Shown piece after piece: positions 42,127-51,241 of a stretch of 64,000 bases of DNA (its first letter is position 1; each line of letters starts with the position of its first letter). The stretch covers positions 124,001 through 188,000 of the forward strand of contig CAVRBT010000004.1 in NCBI GenBank assembly GCA_963719275.1, read 5' to 3'. The position numbers were made by a program, and so were the translations under genes. This stretch comes from AC-32 sp963719275. Lineage in GTDB: Bacteria > Actinomycetota > Thermoleophilia > Gaiellales > Gaiellaceae. The notes under the pieces are model-generated. The model was not told where the DNA came from and made no database searches. It worked only from the letters and a program-made list of their open reading frames with translations.

Positions 42127-42761
42127 GCGAGCTGGACGTCAGGCGCGCGGGGCTCGCGGACGTCGACGAGATCGTCGCCGTGCTGTCGGAAGCGGCCCGC
42201 TGGCTGCTCTCGCGCGGGATCCGGCAGTGGCCCGACCCGTACCCGAAGGAGCGCGTCGAGCCGCTCGTTCGCCGCGGCGACCTCTATCTCGCGCGGCTCG
42301 ACGGCGAGCCGGTGGCAACGCTGGCGCTGCAGTGGACCGATCCGACGTTCTGGGGCGAGCAGCCGGACGACGCGGGGTACGTGCACGCGCTCGCAGTGGG
42401 GCGCGCGCAGGCCCGCAGCGGTCTCGGTGCCATGCTGCTCGACTGGGCCGAGGCAGAGGTCGTCGCACGCGGCCGCGAGTTCCTGCGACTCGACTGCCTG
42501 GCCGAGAACGACGCTCTGCGGCGCTACTACGAGGGCCAGCGGTTCGAGCCACGAGGCGAGGTGGCGGTGGACGACCTCGTCGCAATGCGCTTCGAGCGCC
42601 GCTGCCGGGCACCGGAGGCGGCCGCGGCCGGTGGAGAGATCGTCCCGCAACGGGCACACACGCGCGACAGACATGTGCGCCCCGTGGGGGTAGGCTCGCA
42701 GCGGGAGCGAGGGAGGCCCACCAACCCCACCCAGGAGGGAGGGGGTGCGCTTCTTGGCTGA
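42123..42761 (+). CDS. GNAT acetyltransferase with extended tail
   Basis: 212 aa. GNAT fold: LDVRRAGLADVDEIV, YVHALAVGRAQARSGLGAML with the acetyl-CoA loop, and LRLDCLAENDALRRYYEGQ. The fold ends near residue 160; the remaining 50 residues are low-complexity and run over the tgt ribosome-binding site into its first codons. Substrate unknown. GTG overlaps the queA stop. Confidence 0.78.
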   Translation: MSELDVRRAGLADVDEIVAVLSEAARWLLSRGIRQWPDPYPKERVEPLVRRGDLYLARLDGEPVATLALQWTDPTFWGEQPDDAGYVHALAVGRAQARSGLGAMLLDWAEAEVVARGREFLRLDCLAENDALRRYYEGQRFEPRGEVAVDDLVAMRFERRCRAPEAAAAGGEIVPQRAHTRDRHVRPVGVGSQRERGRPTNPTQEGGGALLG

Positions 42762-43890
42762 CGCGTCGTTCACCGTTCACGCGACCGACGGCGAGGCTCG
42801 TGCCGGGCTGCTTCGCACCGCCCACGGCGAGCTGCGCACGCCAGCGTTCATGCCGGTCGGCACCAAGGCGACCGTCAAGGCCGTCGACCCCGACGAGCTG
42901 CGCGACCTCGGCGCAGAGATCCTGCTCTGCAACACGTACCACCTGCACTTCCGCCCCGGTGCCGACCTGATCGCGGGGCTCGGCGGCCTGCACGGCTTCA
43001 TGGCCTGGGACGGGCCGATCCTGACCGACTCCGGCGGCTTCCAGGTCTTCTCGCTGCGCCACACGATCCTGCGCCAGGACGACGAAGGCGTCACCTTCCG
43101 CTCGGTCTACGACGGTGACGAAGCGCGCTTCACGCCTGAGCTCGCCGCCCGCATCCAGGCCCGGCTTGGCTCCGACATCGCGATGTGCCTCGACGTCGTC
43201 CCTCCGCCGGGCACGCCGAGGCCGGAGCTGGAGGAGGCCGTCCGCCGCACCAGCCTCTGGGCCCAGCGTCAGCAGCAGGCCGAGCGCGCCCCCGGCCAGC
43301 TCCTCTTCGGCATCGCGCAGGGCGGCACGGACCGCGAGCTCCGCCGCCGGAGCGCGGAGGAGATCGCGGAGCTCGACCTCGACGGCAACGCGCTCGGCGG
43401 CCTTGCGATCGGCGAGTCGCGCGAGGAGATGCTCGACACGACCGCGTGGGCGACGCAGCTGCTCCCGGCGGACAAGCCGCGCTACTTCATGGGCATCGGC
43501 GACCCCGTCGGCATCCTCGAGGTGATCGAGCGCGGCATCGACATGTTCGACTGCGTGCTCCCGACGCGGAACGCGCGCACCGGCAGCGCCCTCACCTGGG
43601 AGGGCCAGCTGAACATCAAGGCCGGAAAGTTCGCCCGCGACCCGCGCCCGCTCGACGAGGGCTGCGGCTGCCCCGCCTGCACCAGGTTCACGCGCGCGTA
43701 CGTTCGGCACCTGCTCAACCAGCAGGAAATCCTGGGCCTGCGCCTGCTCAGCCTGCATAATTTGCGCTTCACACTCGACCTCGTCGCCGGCGCCCGTGCC
43801 GCGATCGAGCGGGGAGAGCTGCAGTCGTACAAAGAGGACGCGCTGGCGAGGCTCCAGCGTTCCGGGGAGGCAGAGTGGGCGGCTACGTGA
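42745..43890 (+). CDS. tgt: tRNA-guanine(34) transglycosylase
   Basis: 381 aa. Exchanges guanine 34 for preQ1. Catalytic motifs TDSGGFQVFSL and FDCVLPTRNARTG (nucleophile Asp and specificity loop), plus the zinc site CGCPACTRFTRAYVRHL with a downstream His. GTG 42745 is preceded by a GGAGGGAGG ribosome-binding site. Clustered with queA and yajC-secDF, an arrangement common in bacteria. Confidence 0.96.
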   Translation: MRFLADASFTVHATDGEARAGLLRTAHGELRTPAFMPVGTKATVKAVDPDELRDLGAEILLCNTYHLHFRPGADLIAGLGGLHGFMAWDGPILTDSGGFQVFSLRHTILRQDDEGVTFRSVYDGDEARFTPELAARIQARLGSDIAMCLDVVPPPGTPRPELEEAVRRTSLWAQRQQQAERAPGQLLFGIAQGGTDRELRRRSAEEIAELDLDGNALGGLAIGESREEMLDTTAWATQLLPADKPRYFMGIGDPVGILEVIERGIDMFDCVLPTRNARTGSALTWEGQLNIKAGKFARDPRPLDEGCGCPACTRFTRAYVRHLLNQQEILGLRLLSLHNLRFTLDLVAGARAAIERGELQSYKEDALARLQRSGEAEWAAT

Positions 43891-44189
43891 TCATCCTCAT
43901 AGCGGTCTTCGCGCTGATGTGGCTGCTCCTGATCAGGCCGCAACGCCGTAAGCAGCTCGAGCAGGCGCGGATGCAGGACGCTGTCGAGGTCGGCGACGAC
44001 GTCCTGACGGCAGGCGGCATCCACGGATCCGTGCGCGAGATCGAAGGCGAGATCGTCCACGTGGAGATCGCGCCCGGGACAACCGTTCGGCTCGACCGCC
44101 GTGCGGTCGCCGCCGTCGCGCAGGAACCGGAGCCCGAAGCCGAAACGTTGCCCCAACCGGAGCAGGCCGCCTCGGGCGACGAAAGCTAA
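43875..44189 (+). CDS. yajC: Preprotein translocase subunit YajC
   Basis: 104 aa. One N-terminal membrane helix (YVIILIAVFALMWLLLI) followed by RPQRRKQ, then a small beta domain with VGDDVLTAGGIHG, all typical. Partner of SecDF. Overlaps the tgt end by 16 bp. Confidence 0.93.
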   Translation: MGGYVIILIAVFALMWLLLIRPQRRKQLEQARMQDAVEVGDDVLTAGGIHGSVREIEGEIVHVEIAPGTTVRLDRRAVAAVAQEPEPEAETLPQPEQAASGDES

Positions 44190-44207
44190 TCTGTTCCGAC
44201 TCTTCGC

Positions 44208-46967
44208 GTGGCCACACGTCGTTCACACCTGATTCTCGTCGGCCTGATCCTGGCGGCCCTGTGTGGGGTGGCGCTGCTTGCCATCCCGGGCTCGCCCGCG
44301 CACAAGAAGGTCACGCTCGGCCTCGATCTGCAGGGCGGGCTCGAGGTTGTCCTCAAAGCGGTGCCGCCGAAGGGCAAGACCTGCGACGCCGCCTGCATGG
44401 ACCGCTCGATCTCGATCATGCGGAGCCGCATCGACAAGCTCGGCGTCTCCGAGCCCGAGATTCGCAAGCAGGGCAAGGACCAGATCGTGATCCAGCTCGC
44501 CGGCGTCCACGACGTCAACAAGGCGGCGCAGATCATCGGCACGACCGCGCAGCTGCAGTTCTTCGACTTTGAGAACGACCTCACCGGCCCGTCGAACAAC
44601 GGCGGCCAGCCGGTCGCCACGGGGAGCCTCTTCAAGCTGCTCACGCAGGTGAAGGCGGACGCGAAGAAGGGGACGCCGACCGCGTACTACCTCTTCAACA
44701 AGAAGAAGCAGGTGATCAACGGGCCCGAGGACACAGTCGAGAAGCTGCTCGACACGCCGAAGCTGAACGGCAAGCAGCCGAAGGGCTCGACGATCCTCGC
44801 CGTCCCGGAGAACACGACCGTCGTCAGCTGTGAGGCGAGCACCGGCTGCATCGGCCAGCAGCAGGGAGACGCGGCCGCGCCGGTCCTGTATTACCTGTTC
44901 AAGTTCGACCCGGAGAACCCGACGAACCCGGTGCCCGAGGCGACGGGCGCCGACCTGAAGCTGTCGTCGATCCGCGCCGACATCAGCACGCAGGGCCAGG
45001 GCAACGTCGTCCAGCTCGACTTCACCGGCGACGGCGCGAAGAAGTTCCACGACATCACCCGTCTGGAGGCCCAGCGCGGCTCCCAGCTGGCGGCCGCTGC
45101 AGGCCAGACCGGGAACGACCCGGCGACCGTCCAGCAGTTCGCCCAGCACTTCGCGATCGTGCTCGACAACGAGCTGCGCTCGACGCCGTACATCGACTAC
45201 AAGCAGAACCCCGACGGGATCGACCCGACCACCGGCGGCGCCGAGATCTCGAACATCAACAGCTTCAGCGAGGCGAAGGACCTCGCGCTCGTGCTCCAGA
45301 CCGGCGCCCTACCGGTCAAGTTCGAGCAGATCGAGCGGACAGACGTCTCCGCCACACTCGGCAAGGACTCGCTCAAGGAGGCCAAGACCGCTGCGCTGAT
45401 CGGCCTGCTCGTCGTCGCCGCCTTCCTGCTGATCCTCTACCGCTTCCTCGGCGTCGTCGCGGTCATCGGCCTCGGCATCTACGCCGCCTTCCTCTACGCG
45501 GCGATTCTGCTCTTCGGCGTCACGCTGACGCTGCCGGGCTTCGCGGGCCTGATCCTCACGATCGGCGTCGCGGCCGACGCGAACGTGGTCATCTTCGAAC
45601 GCATCAAGGAAGAGGTGCGGTCCGGGAAGTCCGTGCGCGCCGGGATCTCGGCCGGCTACGCGAAGGGCTTCCACACGATCATCGACGCGAACGTCGTGAC
45701 CGTGATCACGGCGATGGTGCTCTTCGCGGTCGCGACCGCGGGCGTGAAGGGGTTCGCGCTGATGCTGATGATCGGCACGGTGATCTCGCTGATCACGGCC
45801 GTCGCGGCGACCCGCGCGATGCTCGGCCTGCTCTCCGGCTTCCGCTGGTTCGAGAACCCGCGCTTCATGGGCGCGGCGGCCGAGCAGCACGGCAAGTGGC
45901 TGCAGATCGACTTCATGAAGCGCCGCTACGTGTGGCTCGCGATCTCCGGCTGCATCGTCGCCATCGCGATCGGTGCGCTCGCCGTGAAGGGCCTGAACCT
46001 GGGCATCGACTTCAAGGGCGGCACGCAGGTCTCGTTCACGACCCCGCAGCCGACGTCGCTGTCGGCCGTGCGCGAGCAAACGACCAAGTTCGGCAAGGAA
46101 CCGATCGTCCAGGGCCGCGGCAAGAGCTTCGGGGGCGACGAATACAAGAGCTTCCAGCTCCGCCTGCGGACGCTCAACGGGCCGCAGACGAGCGCCCTGA
46201 AGGACGCCGTCGCGAGCGAGTTCAACACCACCAAGATCCAGATCCAGACCGTCTCCGCGAGCTTCGGGAGACAGATCGCTCGAGGGGCGATCATCGCGAT
46301 CCTCTTCTCGCTGCTCCTGATCATCCTCTACATCGCGATCAGGTTCGACTTCAAGTTCGCGGTGCCGGTGATCGTCGCCCTGCTGCACGACATCGTGATC
46401 ACCATCGGGGTGTACGCGCTCCTCGGGAGAGAGGTGTCGAACTCGACCGTGGCCGCGGTGCTAACGGTGCTCGGCTACTCGATCTACGACACGATCATCA
46501 TCTTCGACCGCATCAGGGAGAACATCCCACTGATGCGGCGTGCCCCGTTCGCGACGATTGCGAACGTCTCGCTGTGGGAGACGATCCGCCGCTCGCTGGC
46601 GACGACGTTCATAACGCTGCTGCCGGTGATGTCGCTCCTGATCTTCGGCGGCGCGACGCTGAAGGACTTCGCGTTCGCGCTGCTGGTCGGCATCGCGTCG
46701 GGTGCGTACTCGTCGATCTTCATCGCGGCGCCGCTGCTGACGATGTGGAAGGAGCGCGAGCCGGAGTACGCGCGGCGGATCGGCCAGGACCTGCTGCCGG
46801 ACGAGCGTGAGGCGGCGGTCGAAGCCGCCGAGGAGGCGCTCGCGGCGCAGCCGGCGCCCGACCTGTCGCCCGTCGGCGCGGTCGAGCGCGCTGCGACCGC
46901 GAACCAGGCGAAGCGTGAGCGGCGGCGACAGCGGCGGCGCGCAAGGCCCCATGGCCGCGCCCGCTGA
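44208..46967 (+). CDS. secDF: Protein translocase SecDF fusion
   Basis: 919 aa. SecD half (about 1-560) with GLDLQGGLEVVL, the P1 periplasmic domain, and GFAGLILTIGVAADANVVIFERIKEE split over its helices; SecF half (about 565-850) with GIDFKGGTQV and GYSIYDTIIIFDRIREN. Twelve membrane helices are expected. It uses the proton gradient to complete Sec-dependent export. The C-terminus is a basic cytoplasmic tail of about 30 residues. TAATCT lies 15 nt before the GTG. Confidence 0.95.
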   Translation: MATRRSHLILVGLILAALCGVALLAIPGSPAHKKVTLGLDLQGGLEVVLKAVPPKGKTCDAACMDRSISIMRSRIDKLGVSEPEIRKQGKDQIVIQLAGVHDVNKAAQIIGTTAQLQFFDFENDLTGPSNNGGQPVATGSLFKLLTQVKADAKKGTPTAYYLFNKKKQVINGPEDTVEKLLDTPKLNGKQPKGSTILAVPENTTVVSCEASTGCIGQQQGDAAAPVLYYLFKFDPENPTNPVPEATGADLKLSSIRADISTQGQGNVVQLDFTGDGAKKFHDITRLEAQRGSQLAAAAGQTGNDPATVQQFAQHFAIVLDNELRSTPYIDYKQNPDGIDPTTGGAEISNINSFSEAKDLALVLQTGALPVKFEQIERTDVSATLGKDSLKEAKTAALIGLLVVAAFLLILYRFLGVVAVIGLGIYAAFLYAAILLFGVTLTLPGFAGLILTIGVAADANVVIFERIKEEVRSGKSVRAGISAGYAKGFHTIIDANVVTVITAMVLFAVATAGVKGFALMLMIGTVISLITAVAATRAMLGLLSGFRWFENPRFMGAAAEQHGKWLQIDFMKRRYVWLAISGCIVAIAIGALAVKGLNLGIDFKGGTQVSFTTPQPTSLSAVREQTTKFGKEPIVQGRGKSFGGDEYKSFQLRLRTLNGPQTSALKDAVASEFNTTKIQIQTVSASFGRQIARGAIIAILFSLLLIILYIAIRFDFKFAVPVIVALLHDIVITIGVYALLGREVSNSTVAAVLTVLGYSIYDTIIIFDRIRENIPLMRRAPFATIANVSLWETIRRSLATTFITLLPVMSLLIFGGATLKDFAFALLVGIASGAYSSIFIAAPLLTMWKEREPEYARRIGQDLLPDEREAAVEAAEEALAAQPAPDLSPVGAVERAATANQAKRERRRQRRRARPHGRAR

Positions 46968-46997
46968 CCCTCGCGCCTCTGGTCGGCACCGGCTCCC

Positions 46998-47080
46998 GCC
47001 GGGCGAAGCCCGGCTCTGCCGCTGCCTGACGCCGCTGGCGGCACGCTGCTCTCCGGGGCCGTGTTAGCAACACTGTCCCC
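46998..47080 (+). repeat. 83-bp dispersed palindromic repeat, copy A
   Basis: Hairpin GCCGGGC-GAA-GCCCGGC (46998-47014), 40 bp, then GGGGCCGTGTTAG (47055-47067) and CACTGTCCCC (47071-47080). Copy B on the opposite strand at 63245-63327 has the same blocks with the same 40-bp spacing. It lies in the 154-bp gap after secDF. Confidence 0.75.
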
Positions 47081-47121
47081 TCCGGCATCGCACCACCAGC
47101 GGCGCCCCAGAGACGCGAGGA

Positions 47122-47454
47122 ATGTTTGTGGCTGATTCGGCACGTGATCTGCGCGAGCTCGCGGAGAAGCTGGTTCTCGCCGGCGTCGGCGCGGTGGCGC
47201 TGACGGCCGAGCGCGCGGACGCGCTGGCCGAGGAGGTGGCCGCGCGCGGCGGGATGGGCCGCGCCGAAGCACGAGCGCTGGTCGAAGAGCTGGCAGGCCG
47301 GTGGCGCAGCGAGGGCGTGCGGCTCGGCGAGCGCACAGGCGCAGGGCTGGCCGGCCTCTTCCGCGAGCTCGGGCTCGTGACGCGCGACGAGCTCGAGGAG
47401 CTGGAGCTGCGCGTCGCCCAGCTCGAGCACCGGCTGCGGCTGCTCGAGCAGTGA
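47122..47454 (+). CDS. Phasin-like helical protein
   Basis: 110 aa, all helical: LRELAEKLVLAGVGAVALTAERADALAEEV split over two helices, then a C-terminal coiled coil (DELEELELRVAQLEHRLRLLE). Resembles small phasin/poly(hydroxyalkanoate) granule-type proteins often annotated only by fold; function uncertain. The stop overlaps the plsC-like start (GTGA). Confidence 0.62.
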   Translation: MFVADSARDLRELAEKLVLAGVGAVALTAERADALAEEVAARGGMGRAEARALVEELAGRWRSEGVRLGERTGAGLAGLFRELGLVTRDELEELELRVAQLEHRLRLLEQ

Positions 47455-48152
47455 ACCCGAGCGAGCCGCTGACGCCGATCGAGAAGTCGTGGCGGATCGG
47501 CCGCCTTGTCGCACCCCCGGTGACGATGCTCGTCGCCCCGGGCGCGGGGTACGGGGTCGAGCGTGTGCCGGCCGAGGGTGGCGGTGTGGTCGCCGCCAAC
47601 CACTTCTCCGGGATCGACCATCCCCTGATCGGCTCCTTCTCGCCGCGGCCGCTGTACTTCCTCGCAAAGGCGGAGCTGATGGAGATCCCGGGGCTCGGCG
47701 CGCTCCTGCGCTGGCTCGGCGTGGTCGGCGTCCGGCGCGGCGAGGGCGACCGCGAGGCGCTGCGGCGCGCGCGCGAGATCGTCCGCGGCGGCGGCCTCGT
47801 CTGCGTGCACGTGGAGGGGACGCGGCAGCGCTTTGGCCATCCGGGGCCCCTGCACCCCGGAGGGCTGATGATCGCGATGCAGGAGGGCGTGCCCGTGATT
47901 CCGGTCGGGCTCGACACCTTCCGCTGGTCGCTGAGCAACCGTCGGCTGTGCGCGGTCGTGTGGGGCGAGCCGATGTCGGTGGACGACCTGCCGCGCAACC
48001 GGAAGGGCTACGCCGAGGCGGCCGACCGCGTGGGCGCCGAGATCGTGCGCCTGTGGCGCCAGGCCGTCGCGGCGTGCGAGGCGGGCCTTCCGCCCGAGCT
48101 CCCCGACGGTGCGCGACGCAGCGGGATCAACCCGAGCCTCGTGCAACACTGA
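47451..48152 (+). CDS. 1-acyl-sn-glycerol-3-phosphate acyltransferase family (PlsC)
   Basis: 233 aa. Acyltransferase motifs: NHFSGIDHPLIG (an HX4D variant: His and Asp kept), LGVVGVRRGEG, VEGTRQRFG and VPVIPVGLDTF. Transfers acyl groups in phospholipid synthesis; the exact acceptor is unknown. GTG 47451 is set by the overlap with the previous stop. Confidence 0.87.
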   Translation: MNPSEPLTPIEKSWRIGRLVAPPVTMLVAPGAGYGVERVPAEGGGVVAANHFSGIDHPLIGSFSPRPLYFLAKAELMEIPGLGALLRWLGVVGVRRGEGDREALRRAREIVRGGGLVCVHVEGTRQRFGHPGPLHPGGLMIAMQEGVPVIPVGLDTFRWSLSNRRLCAVVWGEPMSVDDLPRNRKGYAEAADRVGAEIVRLWRQAVAACEAGLPPELPDGARRSGINPSLVQH

Positions 48153-48156
48153 ACCG

Positions 48157-49821
48157 ATGGCGAGCACCGGCACGCGGAACCTCGGCCGGATCTCCGAGAT
48201 CGCCCAGGTCGCGGTCAGGCACGGCTTCGGCTACTTCTTCGAGACCCACCGCCTGACCGATCTTCTCCCGGGCCGACCGAAGCTCGAGGAGGCGATGCCG
48301 CCGTCCCAGCGCGGCCAGCACCTCCGCGAGATGCTGGACGAGCTCGGCCCGACGTTCGTGAAGTTCGGCCAGCTCCTCTCGACGCGTCCGGACGTCGTCC
48401 CGCCCGACATCGTGGCGGAGCTACAGAAGCTTCAGGACGACGTGCGACCCGTGCCGTACGACGACGTCGAGCGCGTGATCCGGGAGGAGCTCGAGCTCTC
48501 CGTCGAGCAGCTCTTCACCGAGTTCGAGACCAAGCCGGTCGCCGCCGCGTCCATCGGGCAGGTGCACAGAGCGACGCTTCCGAACGGCCGTCGCGTGGCC
48601 GTCAAGGTGCAACGCCCCAACGCGCCGAGGCAGATCGAAGCCGACCTCTCGCTCCTCTACCAAGCGGCGCGTCTGATCAAGGAGCGAGTGCGCGCCCTCG
48701 AGTTCATCGACCCGCGCCAGCTCGTCGACGAGTTCGCCCGCTCGATCCGCCAGGAGCTCGACTACCGCCTCGAGGCCCGCAACGCCGAGGCCTTCCACCA
48801 CCGCTTCTCCGGCCACCCGCACGTGCGCATCCCGCGCGTCTACTGGAGCTACACGCGCACGCGGGTGCTCACGCTCGAGCTGCTCGAGGGCGTCCAGCTC
48901 GCCGACCTGCCGCTCGACGCGTGGGAGATCGAGGAGCGCCGCCGCCTCGCGTACCTGATGGCGGAGACGTGGATGACGATGATCTTCCGCCACGGGTTCT
49001 TCCACGGCGACCCGCATCCGGCCAACATCTTCGTCCTCGGCGACCCCGACCACATCGGCCTCGTCGACTTCGGCCAGGTCGGAAAGCTGACCGACCAGGA
49101 CATGTCGAAGCTGACGCGGCTCTTCATCGACGCCGCGAACGAGCGGATCGAGGCGCTACCGCGGCGCCTGGCCGAGCTCGGCGTGCGCTACCCGAAGGAG
49201 CGTGAGGAGGAGTTCGTCGTGGAGCTGCGGGAGATGTACGCGCGCTACTACGGCGCGAGCCTCTCCGAGATCGACCCGCTGCAGGTGATCCGCGAGGCCT
49301 TCCAGCTGATCTACCGGCTCAACCTCCGGCTGCCGACGCGCTTCGTGATGCTCGACAAGGCGATCGCGACCCTCGGCTCGGTCGGGGTCGACCTGTACCC
49401 GGACTTCAACGTCTTCGAGATCGCGAGGCCGTACGCACGCGGCCTGATGCTCGAGCGCTACACACCGCAGCGGGTGCTCAAGCGCGCCCAGTCGGAGGGG
49501 ATCGAGCTCGCCCGCATCGTGCGCGACATGCCGTTCCAGGTGCACGACTTCCTCGAGGAGGTCCGCGACGGCCAGATCGAGGTCGGGTTCGTGCACAAGG
49601 GCCTCGACGAGTTCATGCGTGAGCTCAACGTCGCCTTCAACCGGCTCGTGATCGCGCTGGTCACGGTCGGCGGGCTCATCGGCTCGAGCCTGATCGGGAT
49701 CTTCTCGACGAAGGGGCCGCAGATCGCGGGCGTGAACTTCCTCTCGTTCGTAGGCTTCGTTCTCTCCGCGATCCTCGGCGTGTGGCTGTTGTGGGGCGTG
49801 CTCCGCTCCGGCCGGCTGTAG
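48157..49821 (+). CDS. UbiB/ABC1-family atypical kinase
   Basis: 554 aa. Kinase-like core: FVKFGQLLSTRPDVVP (KxGQ motif), AAASIGQVHRA (alanine-rich loop), VAVKVQRP (Lys), FFHGDPHPANI and LVDFGQVGKL (DFG). Two C-terminal membrane helices. UbiB proteins are ATPases that help extract or process polyprenyl quinone precursors; in an actinobacterium menaquinone is the likely lipid. Confidence 0.9.
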   Translation: MASTGTRNLGRISEIAQVAVRHGFGYFFETHRLTDLLPGRPKLEEAMPPSQRGQHLREMLDELGPTFVKFGQLLSTRPDVVPPDIVAELQKLQDDVRPVPYDDVERVIREELELSVEQLFTEFETKPVAAASIGQVHRATLPNGRRVAVKVQRPNAPRQIEADLSLLYQAARLIKERVRALEFIDPRQLVDEFARSIRQELDYRLEARNAEAFHHRFSGHPHVRIPRVYWSYTRTRVLTLELLEGVQLADLPLDAWEIEERRRLAYLMAETWMTMIFRHGFFHGDPHPANIFVLGDPDHIGLVDFGQVGKLTDQDMSKLTRLFIDAANERIEALPRRLAELGVRYPKEREEEFVVELREMYARYYGASLSEIDPLQVIREAFQLIYRLNLRLPTRFVMLDKAIATLGSVGVDLYPDFNVFEIARPYARGLMLERYTPQRVLKRAQSEGIELARIVRDMPFQVHDFLEEVRDGQIEVGFVHKGLDEFMRELNVAFNRLVIALVTVGGLIGSSLIGIFSTKGPQIAGVNFLSFVGFVLSAILGVWLLWGVLRSGRL

Positions 49822-49859
49822 CGCTGTCACAGGCTCCGCCGCTCGTTCGTTCACGACAC

Positions 49860-50420
49860 ATGAGCGGGCTCTCCGACGCTGAGGCGCTGCGCCGCCTGCG
49901 GCGGGACCCCGAGGCGATCGTCGCGCTCTACGACCGCCACGTGGCGCGGCTCGTGGCCGCGCTCGTCCACGCGGGCGCAGGCCGCGAGCTCGCGTTCGAC
50001 CTCGCGCAGGAGACGTTTGCCCGCACGCTCGAGCGCGGGCACCGCCTGCGCGTGGCGGAGGACGGGTCGGCGTGGCCGTGGCTGTGGACAATGGCGAGGA
50101 ACCTCCTTCGAGACTGGCGGCGGCGCGAGGTCGTAGACAGGAGCGCTCGGCGTCAGCTCGGCATCGCGACAGTGGCCTACGAGGAGCAGGCGGTCGACGA
50201 TCTGATCGCGCGTGTCGACGCAGCCGGACTGCACAACGCGCTCGGCCGGGCGCTGGACGAGCTCCCGGATGAGCAGCGCGACGCCGTGCTAGGCCGTGTC
50301 GTCCTCGAGCACGACTACCGCCGGCTCGCGGGGGCCGCGACGAAGGAGAGCGCCGTACGCGCCCGCGTCTCGCGCGGCCTGCGCGCCCTGCGCGTCCGAC
50401 TCTCGGGAGGAAGACCATGA
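49860..50420 (+). CDS. ECF-type RNA polymerase sigma factor
   Basis: 186 aa. Region 2 (IVALYDRHVARLVAALV, LAQETFARTL, WPWLWTMARNLLRDWRRR) and a region 4 helix-turn-helix (LDELPDEQRDAVLGRV, YRRLAGAATKESAVRARVSR). The stop overlaps the next gene's ATG, so the membrane protein that follows is the first candidate regulator. Confidence 0.86.
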   Translation: MSGLSDAEALRRLRRDPEAIVALYDRHVARLVAALVHAGAGRELAFDLAQETFARTLERGHRLRVAEDGSAWPWLWTMARNLLRDWRRREVVDRSARRQLGIATVAYEEQAVDDLIARVDAAGLHNALGRALDELPDEQRDAVLGRVVLEHDYRRLAGAATKESAVRARVSRGLRALRVRLSGGRP

Positions 50421-51166
50421 GCACGATCGTCGATCCGATCTCGGCCTACCGCGAGGAGCTGCGGGAGGCGGCAACCCGCCGCGTCCGCGCCCGCCGTCGG
50501 CGCGTAGTGATCGCCGGCGCGGCCGCGCTCGTCGCCGTCGTGACCGGCAGCCTTGCGCTCGCAGCGACGACGTCGGGATGGCTTACGGGCGAGCCTGCGC
50601 CACCGAACGTCGTCGAGGGCTTCCGCCAGTACACACCGCAGCTCGGCTTCCATCCGCAGGCTGGGAAGGCGCAGTTCGTCGCGCAGGACGGACCGATCAA
50701 GCTCTTCGCGACCGCAAATAGGGAGGGTGGGATCTGCTACCTCGTCGACGAGCCGTGGAAGCCGGCGAACGCGGGCGACGGGGGCACGTGCGCGAGCCGC
50801 GAGAAGGCGGCCGTACCGATCAGCGCAGGGCTGCTGGGCGGTTCACAGGACGTGTGGGTCCTCGGCGGTCGAGTCGCGGACGAGCGCGCGCGTTCGATCA
50901 CCTTCTCGACGCCCGACGGCGCTCCGATGGTCCGCCCGCTTGGCGCGGACGGTTTCTACGTCGCCCAGGTGCCGAGGTCGGGGTGGTGCCCGACGAAGAA
51001 CTGGAGCCCCCTGTTCGTCGCGCTCGGGGCAGACGGGCAGAGGCTCGGCCAGGCACGCATCTTGCTCCTGCAAAACGAATTCGACACGCAGGGACATGAG
51101 CTGCACGCCTGCGGAGGCTCGGTCACGCCCCGTGGACCCGGGTGGCAGCTGCCTGCATCTGGCTAG
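50417..51166 (+). CDS. Single-pass membrane protein coupled to ECF sigma factor
   Basis: 249 aa. A basic cytoplasmic stretch of 30 residues, one membrane helix (VVIAGAAALVAVVTGSLALA, about 30-49), and an exported domain with six cysteines (for example GGICYL, GGTCAS, GWCPTK, LHACGG) suggesting disulfides. Its place directly after the sigma gene, with an ATGA overlap, suggests an anti-sigma factor or sensor, but no anti-sigma motif (such as HxxxCxxC) is seen. Confidence 0.7.
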   Translation: MSTIVDPISAYREELREAATRRVRARRRRVVIAGAAALVAVVTGSLALAATTSGWLTGEPAPPNVVEGFRQYTPQLGFHPQAGKAQFVAQDGPIKLFATANREGGICYLVDEPWKPANAGDGGTCASREKAAVPISAGLLGGSQDVWVLGGRVADERARSITFSTPDGAPMVRPLGADGFYVAQVPRSGWCPTKNWSPLFVALGADGQRLGQARILLLQNEFDTQGHELHACGGSVTPRGPGWQLPASG

Positions 51167-51228
51167 CTGTAGAAAGCTCGGCGCAGATTCGCGCGAAAAG
51201 ACATCTGGCGGCGTGCGGGAGGCAGCGC

Positions 51229-51234
51229 TAGTTT
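51229..51234 (+). promoter_or_regulatory. -10 element TAGTTT
   Basis: Ends 7 nt before the ATG at 51242; no ribosome-binding site in between. Leaderless-type. Confidence 0.45.
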
Positions 51235-51241
51235 CGCCTTC

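Noticed and set aside
45309..46388. Minus-strand frame inside secDF
   Set aside because: Antisense shadow of the SecDF membrane helices, with no start context or domain.
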